NCBI RefSeq assembly: GCF_001422405.1
Contig: NZ_LMMV01000021.1
Coordinates: forward strand, 310,858 to 374,857
DNA length: 64,000 bases
Source of the DNA: Pseudorhodoferax sp. Leaf267
GTDB taxonomy: Bacteria; Pseudomonadota; Gammaproteobacteria; Burkholderiales; Burkholderiaceae_C
Reading direction: 5' to 3'
Position 1 is the first letter of the stretch, and each line of letters begins with the position of its first letter. A model generated the notes under the pieces. That model searched no databases. It saw only the letters and a program-made list of their open reading frames with translations, and was not told the DNA's origin. Both the position numbers and the translations under genes were made by a program. This document shows positions 51,504 through 61,299 of this stretch, in pieces.

Positions 51504-52589
51504 ATGGAAACGTTCTACGAGGTGATGCGCCGCCAGGGCATCTCGCGCCGCAGTTTTCTCAAGTACTGCTCGCTCACCGCCACCTCGCTGGGCCTGGGCT
51601 CCGCTTTCGTGCCGCAGATCGCCCACGCCATGGAGACCAAGCCGCGCACGCCCGTGCTGTGGCTGCATGGGCTGGAATGCACCTGCTGCTCAGAGAGCTT
51701 CATCCGCTCGGCGCACCCGCTGGCCAAGGACGTGGTGCTGTCCATGATCTCGTTGGACTACGACGACACGCTGATGGCCGCCGCCGGCCACCAGGCCGAG
51801 GCCATCCTCGAAGAGATCATGGCCAAGTACAAGGGCAACTACATCCTGGCCGTGGAGGGCAACCCGCCGCTGAACCAGGACGGCATGAGCTGCATCATCG
51901 GCGGCAAGCCCTTCATCGAGCAGTTGAAGCACGTGGCCAAGGACGCCAAGGCCATCATCAGCTGGGGCTCGTGCGCCAGCTGGGGCTGCGTGCAGGCGGC
52001 CAAACCCAACCCCACGCAGGCCACGCCGGTGCACAAGGTGATCTTCGACAAGCCCATCATCAAGGTGCCGGGCTGCCCGCCGATCGCCGAGGTGATGACG
52101 GGCGTGATCACCTACATGCTGACCTTCGACCGCATCCCCGAGCTGGACCGCCAGGGCCGGCCCAAGATGTTCTACAGCCAGCGCATCCACGACAAGTGTT
52201 ATCGCCGGCCGCACTTCGACGCCGGCCAGTTCGTCGAGGCCTTCGACGATGAATCCGCGCGCAAGGGCTACTGCCTCTACAAGGTGGGCTGCAAGGGGCC
52301 GACCACCTACAACGCCTGCTCCACCGTGCGCTGGAACGAGGGCACGAGTTTCCCCATCCAGGCCGGGCACGGCTGCATCGGCTGCAGCGAAGACGGGTTC
52401 TGGGACAAGGGCTCGTTCTACGACCGGCTGACCGACATCCACGCCTTCGGCATCGAGGCCAACGCCGACCAGATCGGCGGCACGGCCGCGGCCGTGGTGG
52501 GCGCTGCGGCTGCCGCGCACGCCGCGGCCTCGGCCATCAAGCGCGCCACGCAGAAGACCACGGCGGCCCCGTCCAACGCCGCCCACTGA
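51504..52589 (+). CDS. hoxK: Membrane-bound [NiFe] hydrogenase small subunit, O2-tolerant type
   Basis: 361 aa. Twin-arginine signal SRRSFLKYC leads to cleavage before METKPRTPV. Counting from that Met, cysteines fall at 17, 19, 20, 115 and 120 ([13 protein letters not shown]), with a sixth in VPGCPP. The extra Cys19 and Cys120 define the proximal [4Fe-3S] cluster of O2-tolerant hydrogenases. Medial and distal cluster residues follow ([33 protein letters not shown]). A C-terminal Ala-rich membrane helix (about 325-345) anchors the enzyme to HoxZ. ATG 51504 chosen because it begins the signal peptide; the frame opens earlier without homology. Confidence 0.97.
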   Translation: METFYEVMRRQGISRRSFLKYCSLTATSLGLGSAFVPQIAHAMETKPRTPVLWLHGLECTCCSESFIRSAHPLAKDVVLSMISLDYDDTLMAAAGHQAEAILEEIMAKYKGNYILAVEGNPPLNQDGMSCIIGGKPFIEQLKHVAKDAKAIISWGSCASWGCVQAAKPNPTQATPVHKVIFDKPIIKVPGCPPIAEVMTGVITYMLTFDRIPELDRQGRPKMFYSQRIHDKCYRRPHFDAGQFVEAFDDESARKGYCLYKVGCKGPTTYNACSTVRWNEGTSFPIQAGHGCIGCSEDGFWDKGSFYDRLTDIHAFGIEANADQIGGTAAAVVGAAAAAHAAASAIKRATQKTTAAPSNAAH

Positions 52590-52620
52590 ACACCCAAGCC
52601 AGAAGAAAGAGAACGCCGAC

Positions 52621-54477
52621 ATGGGTGCTTACGAGACACAGGGTTTTCGCATGGACAACACCGGGCGGCGCATCGTCGTGGACCCGGTCACGCGCATCGA
52701 AGGGCACATGCGCTGCGAGGTGAACCTGGACAGCGACAACGTGATCCGCAATGCCGTCTCCACCGGCACCATGTGGCGCGGGCTGGAGGTGATTCTGAAG
52801 GGCCGCGACCCGCGCGACGCCTGGGCGTTCGTGGAGCGCATCTGCGGCGTGTGCACGGGCTGCCATGCGCTGGCCTCGGTGCGCGCGGTGGAGGATGCGC
52901 TGGGCATCGTGATCCCCAAGAACGCCTACCTCATCCGCGAGATGATGGCCAAGACGCTGCAGGTGCACGACCACGCGGTGCACTTCTACCACCTGCACGC
53001 GCTGGACTGGGTGGACGTGGTCTCGGCGCTCAAGGCCGACCCGAAGAAGACTTCGGACCTGCAGCACCTGGTGTCGCCCGCGCACCCGATGAGCTCGCCG
53101 GGCTACTTCCGCGACATCCAGAACCGGCTCAAGAAGTTCATCGAGTCGGGCCAGCTCGGCCCCTTCATGAACGGCTACTGGGGCAACAAGGCCTATGTGC
53201 TGCCGCCCGAGGCCAACCTGATGGCCGTGACGCACTACCTGGAGGCGCTGGACCTGCAGAAGGAATGGGTCAAGCTGCACACCATCTTCGGCGGCAAGAA
53301 CCCGCACCCCAACTACCTGGTGGGCGGCATGCCCTGCGCCATCAACCTCGACAAGGACGGCGCGGCCGGCGCGCCCATCAACATGGAGCGGCTGAACTTC
53401 GTGGAGGCGCGCATCCAGGAGATGGTCACCTTCAACGACAACGTCTACGTGCCCGATGTGATCGCCATCGGCACGCTGTACAAGCAGGCCGGCTGGCTGT
53501 ATGGCGGCGGCCTGTCGGCCACCAACGTGATGGACTACGGCACCTACGAGAAGGTGATGGGCCGCAAGGACACGCAGCAGCTGCCCGGCGGCGCCATCCT
53601 CAACGGCAACTGGGACGAGATCCACCCCGTGGACCTGCGCGACCCCGAGCAGGTGCAGGAATTCGTGCCGCACAGTTGGTACAAGTACGCCGACGAATCC
53701 AGGGGCCTGCATCCCTGGGACGGCGTGACCGAACCCAACTACACGCTGGGCGACAAGACCAAGGGCACGCGCACCCACATCGAGGAACTGGACGAGAGCG
53801 CCAAGTACTCGTGGATCAAGTCGCCGCGCTGGCGCGGCCATGCCATGGAGGTGGGCCCGCTGTCGCGCTACATCCTGGGCTACGCGCATGCGCTCAAGGG
53901 GAACCCGAACGTGCAGCGCGTGAAGGCGCAGGTGGACCACGCGGCCACCATGATCAACAGCGGCATCCCCAAAGCCCTGGGCCTGCCCGAGACGCAGCTG
54001 GGCGTGAAGCAGCTGCTGCCCACCACCATCGGCCGCACGCTGGCCCGCGCACTCGAATCGCAGTACTGCGCCGAGATGATGGTTGACGATTTCAAGGAAA
54101 TGGTCGCCAACATCAAGGCTGGCGACACGGCCACGGCGAATGTCGAGAAGTGGGACCCGGCCACCTGGCCCAAGGAGGCCAAGGGCGTGGGCAGTGTGGC
54201 GGCGCCGCGTGGTGCGCTGGGCCACTGGATCCGCATCCAGGACGGCCGCATCGAGAACTACCAATGCGTGGTGCCCACCACCTGGAGCGGCAGCCCGCGC
54301 GACCACAAGGGCCAGATCGGCGCGTTCGAGGCCAGCCTCATGAACACGCCCATGGCCGACCCCGAGCAGCCGCTGGAGATCCTGCGCACGCTGCATTCCT
54401 TCGATCCCTGCCTGGCCTGTTCCACGCACGTGATGAGCCCGGATGGGCAGGAACTCACGCGCGTCAAGGTGCGCTGA
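52621..54477 (+). CDS. hoxG: Membrane-bound [NiFe] hydrogenase large subunit
   Basis: 618 aa, the same length as the Cupriavidus necator protein. NiFe-site cysteines are C75/C78 ([10 protein letters not shown]) and C597/C600 (DPCLACSTH). The 15 residues after His603 ([15 protein letters not shown]) form the C-terminal peptide removed by HoxM after metal insertion. [12 protein letters not shown] near the start is the usual Mg/hydrogen-transfer motif. It oxidises H2 in the periplasm with HoxK. GAAAGAGAA-type purine run precedes the ATG. Confidence 0.97.
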   Translation: MGAYETQGFRMDNTGRRIVVDPVTRIEGHMRCEVNLDSDNVIRNAVSTGTMWRGLEVILKGRDPRDAWAFVERICGVCTGCHALASVRAVEDALGIVIPKNAYLIREMMAKTLQVHDHAVHFYHLHALDWVDVVSALKADPKKTSDLQHLVSPAHPMSSPGYFRDIQNRLKKFIESGQLGPFMNGYWGNKAYVLPPEANLMAVTHYLEALDLQKEWVKLHTIFGGKNPHPNYLVGGMPCAINLDKDGAAGAPINMERLNFVEARIQEMVTFNDNVYVPDVIAIGTLYKQAGWLYGGGLSATNVMDYGTYEKVMGRKDTQQLPGGAILNGNWDEIHPVDLRDPEQVQEFVPHSWYKYADESRGLHPWDGVTEPNYTLGDKTKGTRTHIEELDESAKYSWIKSPRWRGHAMEVGPLSRYILGYAHALKGNPNVQRVKAQVDHAATMINSGIPKALGLPETQLGVKQLLPTTIGRTLARALESQYCAEMMVDDFKEMVANIKAGDTATANVEKWDPATWPKEAKGVGSVAAPRGALGHWIRIQDGRIENYQCVVPTTWSGSPRDHKGQIGAFEASLMNTPMADPEQPLEILRTLHSFDPCLACSTHVMSPDGQELTRVKVR

Positions 54478-54512
54478 TGACACGCCAACAACGACCACAA
54501 GAGGAACGCCGC

Positions 54513-55100
54513 ATGGCCCTGCCTGTTACCCCACCTCGCGCGTTCGCCGTGCTGGCCATGCTGGCCACGGGCGCGGCACACGCGCACCCGGGCCACGACA
54601 CGGATTTTGCCGCGGCGCTGGCCCATCCCTTCCTGGGGCTGGACCATCTGCTGGCCATGGTGGCGGTGGGCGCATGGTCGGTACTGGCGCTGCCGGCGGG
54701 TCGCCGGCTCGTCGGGCCGGCCGTCTTCCTGGCCCTGCTGGCGGCGGGCGTCGCGCTGGCCTGGTGGGGCGTTGTGCCGCCCGGCACCGAGGCCGGCGTG
54801 GCACTCAGCGTGGCCTTGTTCGGCGGCCTGCTGCTGGCGGGCGCGTGGCTGCCGCCAGCGGCGGGCCTGGCCCTCATCGGCGTGGCGGCGCTGCTGCACG
54901 GCAGCGCGCATGGCAGCGAACTGGCGCCGGGCGCGGCCCTGCTGGCCACGGCCGCCGGCATCCTGCTGGGCTCCGCGCTGCTGCACGCCATCGGCCTGGC
55001 AGCCGGCACCGCCCTGGTACGCCTGCCCATCTGGACACGCCAGGCCGCCGCTGCGGCACTGGGCACAGCCGGCCTGGCCATGCTGGCCACTCGCCTGTAG
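54513..55100 (+). CDS. hupE: HupE/UreJ-family nickel transporter
   Basis: 195 aa. Signal-like N-terminus ending AHA, then the family motif HPGHDTDFAAALAHPFLGLDHLLAMVAVG with histidines that bind metal, and about six spans. A second motif is GVAALLHGSAHGSELAPGA. HupE imports nickel for hydrogenase maturation. ATG 54513 has AAGAGGA about 8 nt upstream; an ATG at 54477 overlapping the hoxG stop would add 12 polar residues. Its placement between hoxG and hoxZ is unusual. Confidence 0.88.
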   Translation: MALPVTPPRAFAVLAMLATGAAHAHPGHDTDFAAALAHPFLGLDHLLAMVAVGAWSVLALPAGRRLVGPAVFLALLAAGVALAWWGVVPPGTEAGVALSVALFGGLLLAGAWLPPAAGLALIGVAALLHGSAHGSELAPGAALLATAAGILLGSALLHAIGLAAGTALVRLPIWTRQAAAAALGTAGLAMLATRL

Positions 55101-55125
55101 GTGCACACAGCCGAAGGCACGCCCC

Positions 55126-55860
55126 ATGTCCGCCACCCTGCCCCCCAGCCCCCGCCCCCAGGCCGGCGACCCCGAGGCGCACGAGGTCGCGCAGGCGTCC
55201 TCGATCAAGTCCGTCTATGTGTACGAGGCGCCGGTGCGGCTGTGGCACTGGGTCAACGCGCTGGCCATCACGGTGCTGGCGGCCACGGGTTATTGCATCG
55301 GCGCGCCGCTGCCCACGCAGCCGGGCGAGGCCAGTGCCAATTACCTCATGGGCTACATCCGCTTTGCGCACTTCGCCGCCGGCTATGTGCTGGCCGTGGG
55401 CCTGCTGGGGCGTATCTACTGGGCCATCGTGGGCAACCACCACGCGCGCGAGCTGTTCTGGGTGCCGCTGTGGCGGCGCGACTACTGGGTCGAGGTCTGG
55501 CGCATGGTGAAGTGGTACGCCTTCGTGGGCGCGCGGCCGGGCCGCTACGTGGGCCACAACCCGCTGGCGCGCTTCGCGATGGTGTTCGGCTTTTTGCTGC
55601 TGGCGCTGTTCATGGTGGTCACGGGCTTTGCGCTGTATGGCGAGGGCGCGCAGATGGGTTCCTGGCAGGAGCGGCTGTTCGGCTGGGTGATCCCGCTGTT
55701 CGGCCAGTCCCAGGACGTTCACACATGGCACCGCATGGGCATGTGGGGGCTGGTGTGCTTCGTGATCGTGCATGTGTACGCCGCGATACGCGAAGACATC
55801 ATGGGCCGCTCGTCGGTCGTGAGCACCATGGTTTCGGGACACCGTACTTTCAAGGATTGA
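55126..55860 (+). CDS. hoxZ: Hydrogenase b-type cytochrome subunit
   Basis: 244 aa, four membrane spans. Haem-ligand histidines sit in VRLWHWVNALAITVLAATGY, YIRFAHFAAGYVLAVGL and QDVHTWHRMGMWGLVCFVIVHVYAAIRED. It anchors HoxKG and passes electrons to the quinone pool. ATG 55126 begins the soluble N-terminus (SATLPPSPRPQAGDPEAHEV), 25 bp after hupE. Confidence 0.95.
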   Translation: MSATLPPSPRPQAGDPEAHEVAQASSIKSVYVYEAPVRLWHWVNALAITVLAATGYCIGAPLPTQPGEASANYLMGYIRFAHFAAGYVLAVGLLGRIYWAIVGNHHARELFWVPLWRRDYWVEVWRMVKWYAFVGARPGRYVGHNPLARFAMVFGFLLLALFMVVTGFALYGEGAQMGSWQERLFGWVIPLFGQSQDVHTWHRMGMWGLVCFVIVHVYAAIREDIMGRSSVVSTMVSGHRTFKD

Positions 55861-55862
55861 TC

Positions 55863-56480
55863 ATGAGCACACACAACACCATCTGCATCCTGGGCATCGG
55901 CAACGTGCTGTGGGCCGACGAGGGCTTCGGCGTGCGCTGCATCGAGGCACTGCAGCAGCGCTACGAATTCGCGCCGCATGTGCAGTTGATCGACGGCGGC
56001 ACGCAGGGCCTGTACCTGGTGCAGCACGTGCAGGCGGCCTCGCACCTCATGATCTTCGACGCGGTGGACTACGGCCTGGCGCCGGGCACCTTGAAGCTGG
56101 TGGAAAACGAAGAGGTGCCGCGCTTCCTGGGTGCCAAGAAGATGAGCCTGCACCAGACCGGCTTCCAGGAGGTGCTGGCGCTGGCCGCGCTCACCGAGCG
56201 CTACCCGCGCCAGGTGATGCTGGTCGGCTGCCAGCCCGAGGAGCTGGACGACTACGGCGGCAGCCTGCGCCCCAGCGTGCGGCAGGCGCTGGAAAAGGCC
56301 TTGCTGCTGGGCGTGGGCCGGCTGCGCACCTGGGGCGCCTGCCCGCGGCCGCGCCGCACGGCGCTGCCGCGGCAGGAGGCCGTGACCGTGGGCGAGCTGG
56401 CGATCGACCGCTACGAGACCCAGCGCCCGCATGCGGCTGCCGCCCATCGCAACGGCGACGCGCGCTTCTTCCCTGCCTGA
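55863..56480 (+). CDS. hoxM: Hydrogenase maturation endopeptidase
   Basis: 205 aa. ILGIGNVLWADEGFGVRCIEAL (nickel-sensing Glu), DGGTQGLYL and IFDAVDYGLAPGTL (Asp), with KKMSLHQTGFQEVLALA (His) mark the HycI/HupD protease family. It removes the HoxG C-terminal peptide after nickel insertion. It starts 2 bp after hoxZ. Confidence 0.95.
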   Translation: MSTHNTICILGIGNVLWADEGFGVRCIEALQQRYEFAPHVQLIDGGTQGLYLVQHVQAASHLMIFDAVDYGLAPGTLKLVENEEVPRFLGAKKMSLHQTGFQEVLALAALTERYPRQVMLVGCQPEELDDYGGSLRPSVRQALEKALLLGVGRLRTWGACPRPRRTALPRQEAVTVGELAIDRYETQRPHAAAAHRNGDARFFPA

Positions 56481-56493
56481 GTCGCGCTCGAGG

Positions 56494-56799
56494 ATGTGCA
56501 TCGGCCTTCCCATGCAGGTGCTGTCCAGCACGCCCGGCCATGCGCTGTGCAGCGGCCGCGGCGAGACGCGGACGGTGCGCACGGCGCTGGTCGGCCCCGT
56601 GGCCGTGGGCGACTGGCTGCTGGTGTTCCTCGACAGCGCCCAGGAACAACTGGACGCCGCGCGCGCACGCGAGATCGAGGCCACGCTGGACCTGCTGGCC
56701 CAGGCCATGGCCGGCGATGCATCGGGCGACGCCGCCTTCACCCTGCCCTCGTCCATGGCGCCCGCCGAACTGCGTGCGCTGGTAGGCGAGATCTCTTGA
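56494..56799 (+). CDS. hoxL: HypC-like hydrogenase chaperone HoxL
   Basis: 101 aa. Starts MCIGLPMQVL, the HypC/HupF family N-terminus with the essential Cys2, then VGPVAVGDWLLVFLDSAQEQLD. Dedicated chaperone delivering the Fe(CN)2CO unit to pre-HoxG. It is separate from the general HypC encoded further downstream. CGAGGA precedes the ATG. Confidence 0.93.
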   Translation: MCIGLPMQVLSSTPGHALCSGRGETRTVRTALVGPVAVGDWLLVFLDSAQEQLDAARAREIEATLDLLAQAMAGDASGDAAFTLPSSMAPAELRALVGEIS

Positions 56800-56821
56800 A
56801 TCCCCTTTGTGCATCGCCCGT

Positions 56822-57325
56822 ATGAACTCGCCCAGCACCGCCCACGAGACCGTGATCCAGCTCCCCGTGCAAGCCCCGCGCCCCGGCGTCCAGCAGTCGG
56901 CGCTGGTCGCGCGCCTGGCCGACACGCACGGCGCCGCCTGGGTCGACGAGACCAGCATTGCCGCGTGGGCCGCGCAGGGTGGGGACCGCGTGGTCCTGTT
57001 CGCGGGGGACGCCGTGCGCTTTCCGGAGGGCCAGGACGTGGCCGTGGTGCTGCCCGAGCTGCGCCGCTGTGCCTCGCGCCGCTTCGAGATCGCCGTGGTG
57101 CCGCGCGAGCGCGAAGATGCCCTGGCCCGGCGCTACGGCTCCAACCGCTGGCCCACGCTGCTGTTCCTGCGCGACGGCGCATACGTGACCACGCTGTCCG
57201 GCATGCACGACTGGGGCGACTATCTGCAGGCCGTGGAAGCCGCGCTGGCCATGCCCACCGGCCGCGCGCCCACCATCGGCATCCCGCTCGTGAGTGCCCA
57301 TGCGGCGGGCAGCGCCTGCCGTTGA
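56822..57325 (+). CDS. hoxO: HyaE-family thioredoxin-fold chaperone HoxO
   Basis: 167 aa. Thioredoxin-like fold without a CxxC (PREREDALARRYGSNRWPTLLFLRDGAYV). HyaE/HoxO bind the small-subunit precursor and protect it until Tat export; HoxO with HoxQ is needed for the O2-tolerant enzyme. ATG 56822 preferred to an upstream TTG at 56807. Confidence 0.9.
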   Translation: MNSPSTAHETVIQLPVQAPRPGVQQSALVARLADTHGAAWVDETSIAAWAAQGGDRVVLFAGDAVRFPEGQDVAVVLPELRRCASRRFEIAVVPREREDALARRYGSNRWPTLLFLRDGAYVTTLSGMHDWGDYLQAVEAALAMPTGRAPTIGIPLVSAHAAGSACR

Positions 57326-57329
57326 CGCC

Positions 57330-58199
57330 ATGAAGGACTTCCCCCTCCCCGTGCGCAGCATCGGCCCCGGCAGCCAGCCCGAAGAGTCCGACGAGTTCCG
57401 CTACATCGCCATGCCCCAGGGCATGCAGACCTATCGCCAGCCCCTCCTGCCGGAGCCCGAAGATTTGGCCGGGCAGACGCTGGCCAAGGCCGCGCTGCAG
57501 GCTGCGCTGTGGTCGCTGCAACAGGTTTTGGGCCACGGCGGCAACCGCGTCGTGCGGCTGGACCACCTGCCCGAGGCAGACCGCCGGTTGCTCAACACCG
57601 TGCTGGGCGAAGGCGAAGTCAGCGCGCGCGTGCTGCCGTTGCCGGGCGCCGACGACGAGCTGCGCGTGCAGGAGTCGGTGTTCGCCGGGGTCTGGCGCGT
57701 GGTGGAGACGCGCGGCGACTGCGTGGTGTCGGACCGGCTGGAACTGGGCCTGGTGCCCGAGGCGCTGCAGCAGGCCGCCGCGCAGGATGTCTGGGCCGAG
57801 GTGCCGCGCTGGCACGGCCCGCTGCCGCCCAATGTGCAGAACGCGCCGCTGCTGCTGGCCGAAATCGAAGACCGCTGGCAGCACTGGCGCCCGGGCCAGC
57901 CCCCCTGCGTCATCAACCTCACGCTGCTGCCCATGTCGCAGGAGGACATCGGTTTCATGGACCACCACCTGGGCACGGGCCGCGTGCTGATCCTTTCGCG
58001 CGGCTACGGCAACTGCCGCATCACCAACACCTGCATGCCGCACACCTGGCGCGTCGTGTACTACAACTCCGAGGACGCCGTGATCCTGAACACCGTGGAG
58101 GTGGGCGCCCTGCCCGACGTGGCCCAGGCCGCGCGCGAAGACCTCGAAGACTCGCACGAGCGGCTGCGCGACGTGCTTGACTGGGTTGAGCAGGCATGA
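57330..58199 (+). CDS. hoxQ: HyaF-family maturation protein HoxQ
   Basis: 289 aa. Begins DFPLPVRSIGPGSQPEE and ends with the HyaF C-terminal signature (DHHLGTGRVLILSRGYGNCRITNT, then RVVYYNSEDAVILNTVEVG). It works with HoxO on the small subunit. Stop overlaps hoxR (ATGA). Confidence 0.92.
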   Translation: MKDFPLPVRSIGPGSQPEESDEFRYIAMPQGMQTYRQPLLPEPEDLAGQTLAKAALQAALWSLQQVLGHGGNRVVRLDHLPEADRRLLNTVLGEGEVSARVLPLPGADDELRVQESVFAGVWRVVETRGDCVVSDRLELGLVPEALQQAAAQDVWAEVPRWHGPLPPNVQNAPLLLAEIEDRWQHWRPGQPPCVINLTLLPMSQEDIGFMDHHLGTGRVLILSRGYGNCRITNTCMPHTWRVVYYNSEDAVILNTVEVGALPDVAQAAREDLEDSHERLRDVLDWVEQA

Positions 58200-58423
58200 A
58201 GCACGGCATGCAGCGCTTCGAAGGCAGCTACGGCGGCGACCGCGCCGCGCTGGCCGCGCACGCCCGGCTGGAATGCAAGATCTGCTGGTGGGTCTACGAC
58301 CCGGCGCAGGGCGACGAGGTCTGGCAGATCGCCCCCGGCACGCCCTTCGCCGCGCTGCCCGCGCACTGGCGCTGCCCGCAGTGCGATGGCGAGGCGGATC
58401 AGTTCATGGTGCTGGCGCAATGA
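58196..58423 (+). CDS. hoxR: Rubredoxin-like protein HoxR
   Basis: 75 aa. Two CxxC pairs (LECKICWWVYDPAQGDE and WRCPQCDGEADQF) make one rubredoxin iron site. HoxR is needed for making the special proximal cluster under air. It overlaps both neighbours by 4 bp. Confidence 0.94.
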   Translation: MKHGMQRFEGSYGGDRAALAAHARLECKICWWVYDPAQGDEVWQIAPGTPFAALPAHWRCPQCDGEADQFMVLAQ

Positions 58424-58959
58424 CGCGCGGCGCGTCCGGCACGCCGCGCCCGGCCTTGCCCGCTCTGCCCCTGGGAGAGGGCGGGGATGAGCGCGCGCGC
58501 GTGGCAGCGCTGGTCGCGCTGTACCAGCACATCGCCGCCACCCGCATGCACGGCATGCCGCTGCTGCACCCAGGGCTGCAGGTGGCGGCCGTGGGCTTCG
58601 AGCCCGAGCCCCCACAGGACCACGCCCTGCCGGCCGCCATGGGCGTGTTGTTGACGCCCTGGTTCATGAACCTGGTCTGGCTGCCGCTGGCGCGGCTGCA
58701 TCGGCCCGAGCGGCTGGGCCTGTCGTCGTCGCGCTACGTGGGGCCGCACTGCTTTGCCTTCATCGGCATGCACGACGAGGGCCTGGGAAGCTACGCCGTC
58801 TGCTCGCTGTTCTCGCCCGTGCTGGTGTTCGAGGACCAGGCCGCCGCACTGGCGACCGCGCGCAGCGTGTTGCATTCGCTGCGCGCCCACGCCAAGGCGC
58901 CGGTGGAGGCGCCGGGGCGGCGCAGCTTCCTGCTGGGCCAGGGTGCAGCGCGTGCATGA
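58420..58959 (+). CDS. hoxT: HybE-family hydrogenase assembly chaperone HoxT
   Basis: 179 aa. Contains MHGMPLLHPGLQVAAVGFEP, LLTPWFMNLVWLPL and the SYAVCSLFSPVLVFEDQAAALATARSVLH tail typical of HybE/HupJ/HoxT. These proteins bind the Tat-borne small subunit and proofread export. Start is the ATG overlapping the hoxR stop; stop lies inside hoxV. Confidence 0.9.
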   Translation: MTRGASGTPRPALPALPLGEGGDERARVAALVALYQHIAATRMHGMPLLHPGLQVAAVGFEPEPPQDHALPAAMGVLLTPWFMNLVWLPLARLHRPERLGLSSSRYVGPHCFAFIGMHDEGLGSYAVCSLFSPVLVFEDQAAALATARSVLHSLRAHAKAPVEAPGRRSFLLGQGAARA

Positions 58960-60091
58960 GGCCGGCGCGCCGTGGACCGGCGCCCTGCGGCTCTACCCTG
59001 GCCTTGCGGCCCCCGGCAACCTGGCCACAAGCCGGCCCGACCTGGTGGCGCAGCTCACGCAGGGGCGTCTGGCCCGCGAGCTGCCCGAGCTGCTGGCCAA
59101 CGTGCACAACCTGTGCGGCAGCGCGCACCGCCTGTGCGCCGGGCTGGCCGTGCAGGCTGCGCACGGAGCAGCCCGTGCGATGGACAGCGACCAGGCCGAG
59201 CGCCTGCGCAGCGACACGCTGCGCGAACACCTGCGCCGCATCGGCCTGGAATGGCCGCGCCATCTGGCCGACACGGCAGAACCATCGGAGGCCGCTGGCG
59301 CCCTGCAGGCCCTGCGCAGCGGCCCGGTCAGCACAGCCGCGCCGCCCGCATCCTGGGCGGCGCAGCGCGAGGGCATCGCCGCCTGGCTGGCACGCGACTG
59401 GCTGGACATGCCGGCCGAGGCCTGGCTGCAGGCCTGGGAACTGGGGCCCCGCGACTGGCTGGGGCTGTGGGCGGCCCATGCGCGGGGCTGGCTGCCGCGC
59501 CTGCTGCACCGCGCGCGTGCCACGGCCGACCAGCCCATTCCTTGGGCTCCTGCGCTGCGCGTGCACGCGCATCCAGGCGGCCTGCAGGAACTGGCGGGCG
59601 CGCTGCAGCACGCTGCCTTCGCGCGCGCGCCGCTGTGGCAAGGCCGCTGCGCAGACACCGGGCCCTGGACGCGCCTGCACCAGCGTGACGCGGAACGTTT
59701 CACCACCCCCTGGCTGCGCCTGGGAGCCCGGCTCGCGGAAGCCGTGCGCCTGGCCCTGCCCGACGGCCCGGCACGCAGCGGCGCGCGCTGGCTGCAGGCT
59801 GGCCAGCTTGCCCTGACCGGCCACACCGGCTTGGCCTGGGTGGAGACGGCGCGCGGCCTGCTGGTCCATTGCGTGACGTTGAACGGCGCAGGGCCGCAGG
59901 CGCGCGTGCAGCGCTGCAGCGTGGTCGCACCGACCGACTGGAATTTCCACGCGCGCGGCGCCCTGGCACAGGCCCTAGCCCAACTGCCGCGCCGCACCGC
60001 AACCGCGGACACGCGGCGTATCCTTGCGCTCATGGCCGCTTACGACCCCTGCGTACCGTTCGTCATCGACGCGGAGCCCGGCCATGCATGA
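58952..60091 (+). CDS. hoxV: HoxV/HupK scaffold (large-subunit paralogue)
   Basis: 379 aa from GTG 58952 (AGGG 8 nt upstream; GTG 58943 is also possible). It resembles a degenerate hydrogenase large subunit: HNLCGSAHRLCAGLAV mimics the first cysteine motif and DPCVPFVIDAEPGHA the last, but with a single Cys, so it could not hold a complete NiFe site. HoxV is thought to act as a transient carrier for the Fe(CN)2CO group. Start overlaps hoxT, stop overlaps hypA. Confidence 0.88.
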   Translation: MHEAGAPWTGALRLYPGLAAPGNLATSRPDLVAQLTQGRLARELPELLANVHNLCGSAHRLCAGLAVQAAHGAARAMDSDQAERLRSDTLREHLRRIGLEWPRHLADTAEPSEAAGALQALRSGPVSTAAPPASWAAQREGIAAWLARDWLDMPAEAWLQAWELGPRDWLGLWAAHARGWLPRLLHRARATADQPIPWAPALRVHAHPGGLQELAGALQHAAFARAPLWQGRCADTGPWTRLHQRDAERFTTPWLRLGARLAEAVRLALPDGPARSGARWLQAGQLALTGHTGLAWVETARGLLVHCVTLNGAGPQARVQRCSVVAPTDWNFHARGALAQALAQLPRRTATADTRRILALMAAYDPCVPFVIDAEPGHA

Positions 60092-60428
60092 GGCCAGCCT
60101 CGCCGGTGGCGTGCTGCAGCTGGTGGACGACACGGCTGCGCGCGAAGGCTTTGCGCGCGTCACGCTGCTGCGGCTGGAGGTGGGCGCGCTGGCCGGCGTG
60201 GAGCTGCGCGCGCTGCAGTTCGCGCTGGAGGCAATTGCGCCCGGCACGCGGCTGGCCGATGCGCGCTTCGAATTCGACGAACCGCCCGGCCAGGCCTGGT
60301 GCATGGGCTGCGCGCGCAGCACGCCACTGGCCCGCCGCGGCGACGCCTGCACGCACTGCGGCGACTACCGCGTGCAGCCCACGGGCGGCGCCGAGCTGCG
60401 TGTGGTTGAAATGCTCGTAGAAGATTGA
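60084..60428 (+). CDS. hypA: Hydrogenase nickel-insertion protein HypA
   Basis: 114 aa. N-terminal MHEASLAGGVL provides the nickel ligand His2. A zinc site is made by CMGC and CTHC. It hands nickel to the large subunit together with HypB. It overlaps hoxV by 8 bp. Confidence 0.95.
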   Translation: MHEASLAGGVLQLVDDTAAREGFARVTLLRLEVGALAGVELRALQFALEAIAPGTRLADARFEFDEPPGQAWCMGCARSTPLARRGDACTHCGDYRVQPTGGAELRVVEMLVED

Positions 60429-60449
60429 CAAGAACAAGGAGAACACACG

Positions 60450-61295
60450 ATGTGCGTCGTCTGCGGTTGCGCTGATTCCCCATCCCCCACCCACGCGGCC
60501 CCGCAGGTGGACGCCGCCAGCGGCGACCTGCACTACGGCGCCGGCCCTGCGCGCGTGTCCGTGCCCGGCATGAACGCCGAGCGCGCCATCCGGCTGGAGA
60601 CCGACATCCTGGGCGCCAACAACCGCATCGCCCAGCGCAACCGCGCGCACTTCGAGGCCCATGGCGTCACCGCGCTGAACCTGGTCTCCAGCCCCGGATC
60701 GGGCAAGACCACGTTGCTGTGCGCCACCATCGTGGCGCTGCAAAAGCGCAACCCGGCCCTGCCCGTGGCCGTGATCGAGGGCGACCAGCAGACCAGCTTC
60801 GACGCCGACCGCGTGCGCGCCACCGGCGCGCCGGCCATCCAGGTCAACACCGGCAAGGGCTGCCACCTGGACGCGCCCATGGTGGCCGACGCCTTCGCCC
60901 GGCTGCACACGCATGCGCACGACCAGCCCGACAGCCTGCTGTTCATCGAGAACGTGGGCAACCTGGTCTGCCCCGCGATGTGGGACCTGGGCGAGGCCGC
61001 CAAGGTCGCCATCCTGTCCGTCACCGAGGGCGAGGACAAGCCGCTCAAATACCCGGACATGTTCGCCGCGGCCGAGCTCATGGTGCTGAACAAGGTGGAC
61101 CTGCTGCCCTACGTGCAGTTCGATGTCCAGCGCTGCATCGAGGCGGCACGCCAGGTGAACCCGCACATCGCCGTACTGCAGCTCTCGGCCACCACGGGCC
61201 AGGGCATGGACGCCTGGCTGAACTGGCTGGTGCATGTGATGGACCACCAGCATGCGCATGCCCATGGTCACGCACATCCGCACGCGCACGGCTGA
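60450..61295 (+). CDS. hypB: GTPase HypB for nickel insertion
   Basis: 281 aa. High-affinity nickel motif CVVCGC at residues 2-7; P-loop [42 protein letters not shown]. The histidine-rich segment lies at the extreme C-terminus ([17 protein letters not shown]), whereas in most His-rich HypBs it lies between the Cys motif and the GTPase domain. The ATG has AAGGAGAA about 8 nt upstream. Confidence 0.95.
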   Translation: MCVVCGCADSPSPTHAAPQVDAASGDLHYGAGPARVSVPGMNAERAIRLETDILGANNRIAQRNRAHFEAHGVTALNLVSSPGSGKTTLLCATIVALQKRNPALPVAVIEGDQQTSFDADRVRATGAPAIQVNTGKGCHLDAPMVADAFARLHTHAHDQPDSLLFIENVGNLVCPAMWDLGEAAKVAILSVTEGEDKPLKYPDMFAAAELMVLNKVDLLPYVQFDVQRCIEAARQVNPHIAVLQLSATTGQGMDAWLNWLVHVMDHQHAHAHGHAHPHAHG

Positions 61296-61299
61296 CACC

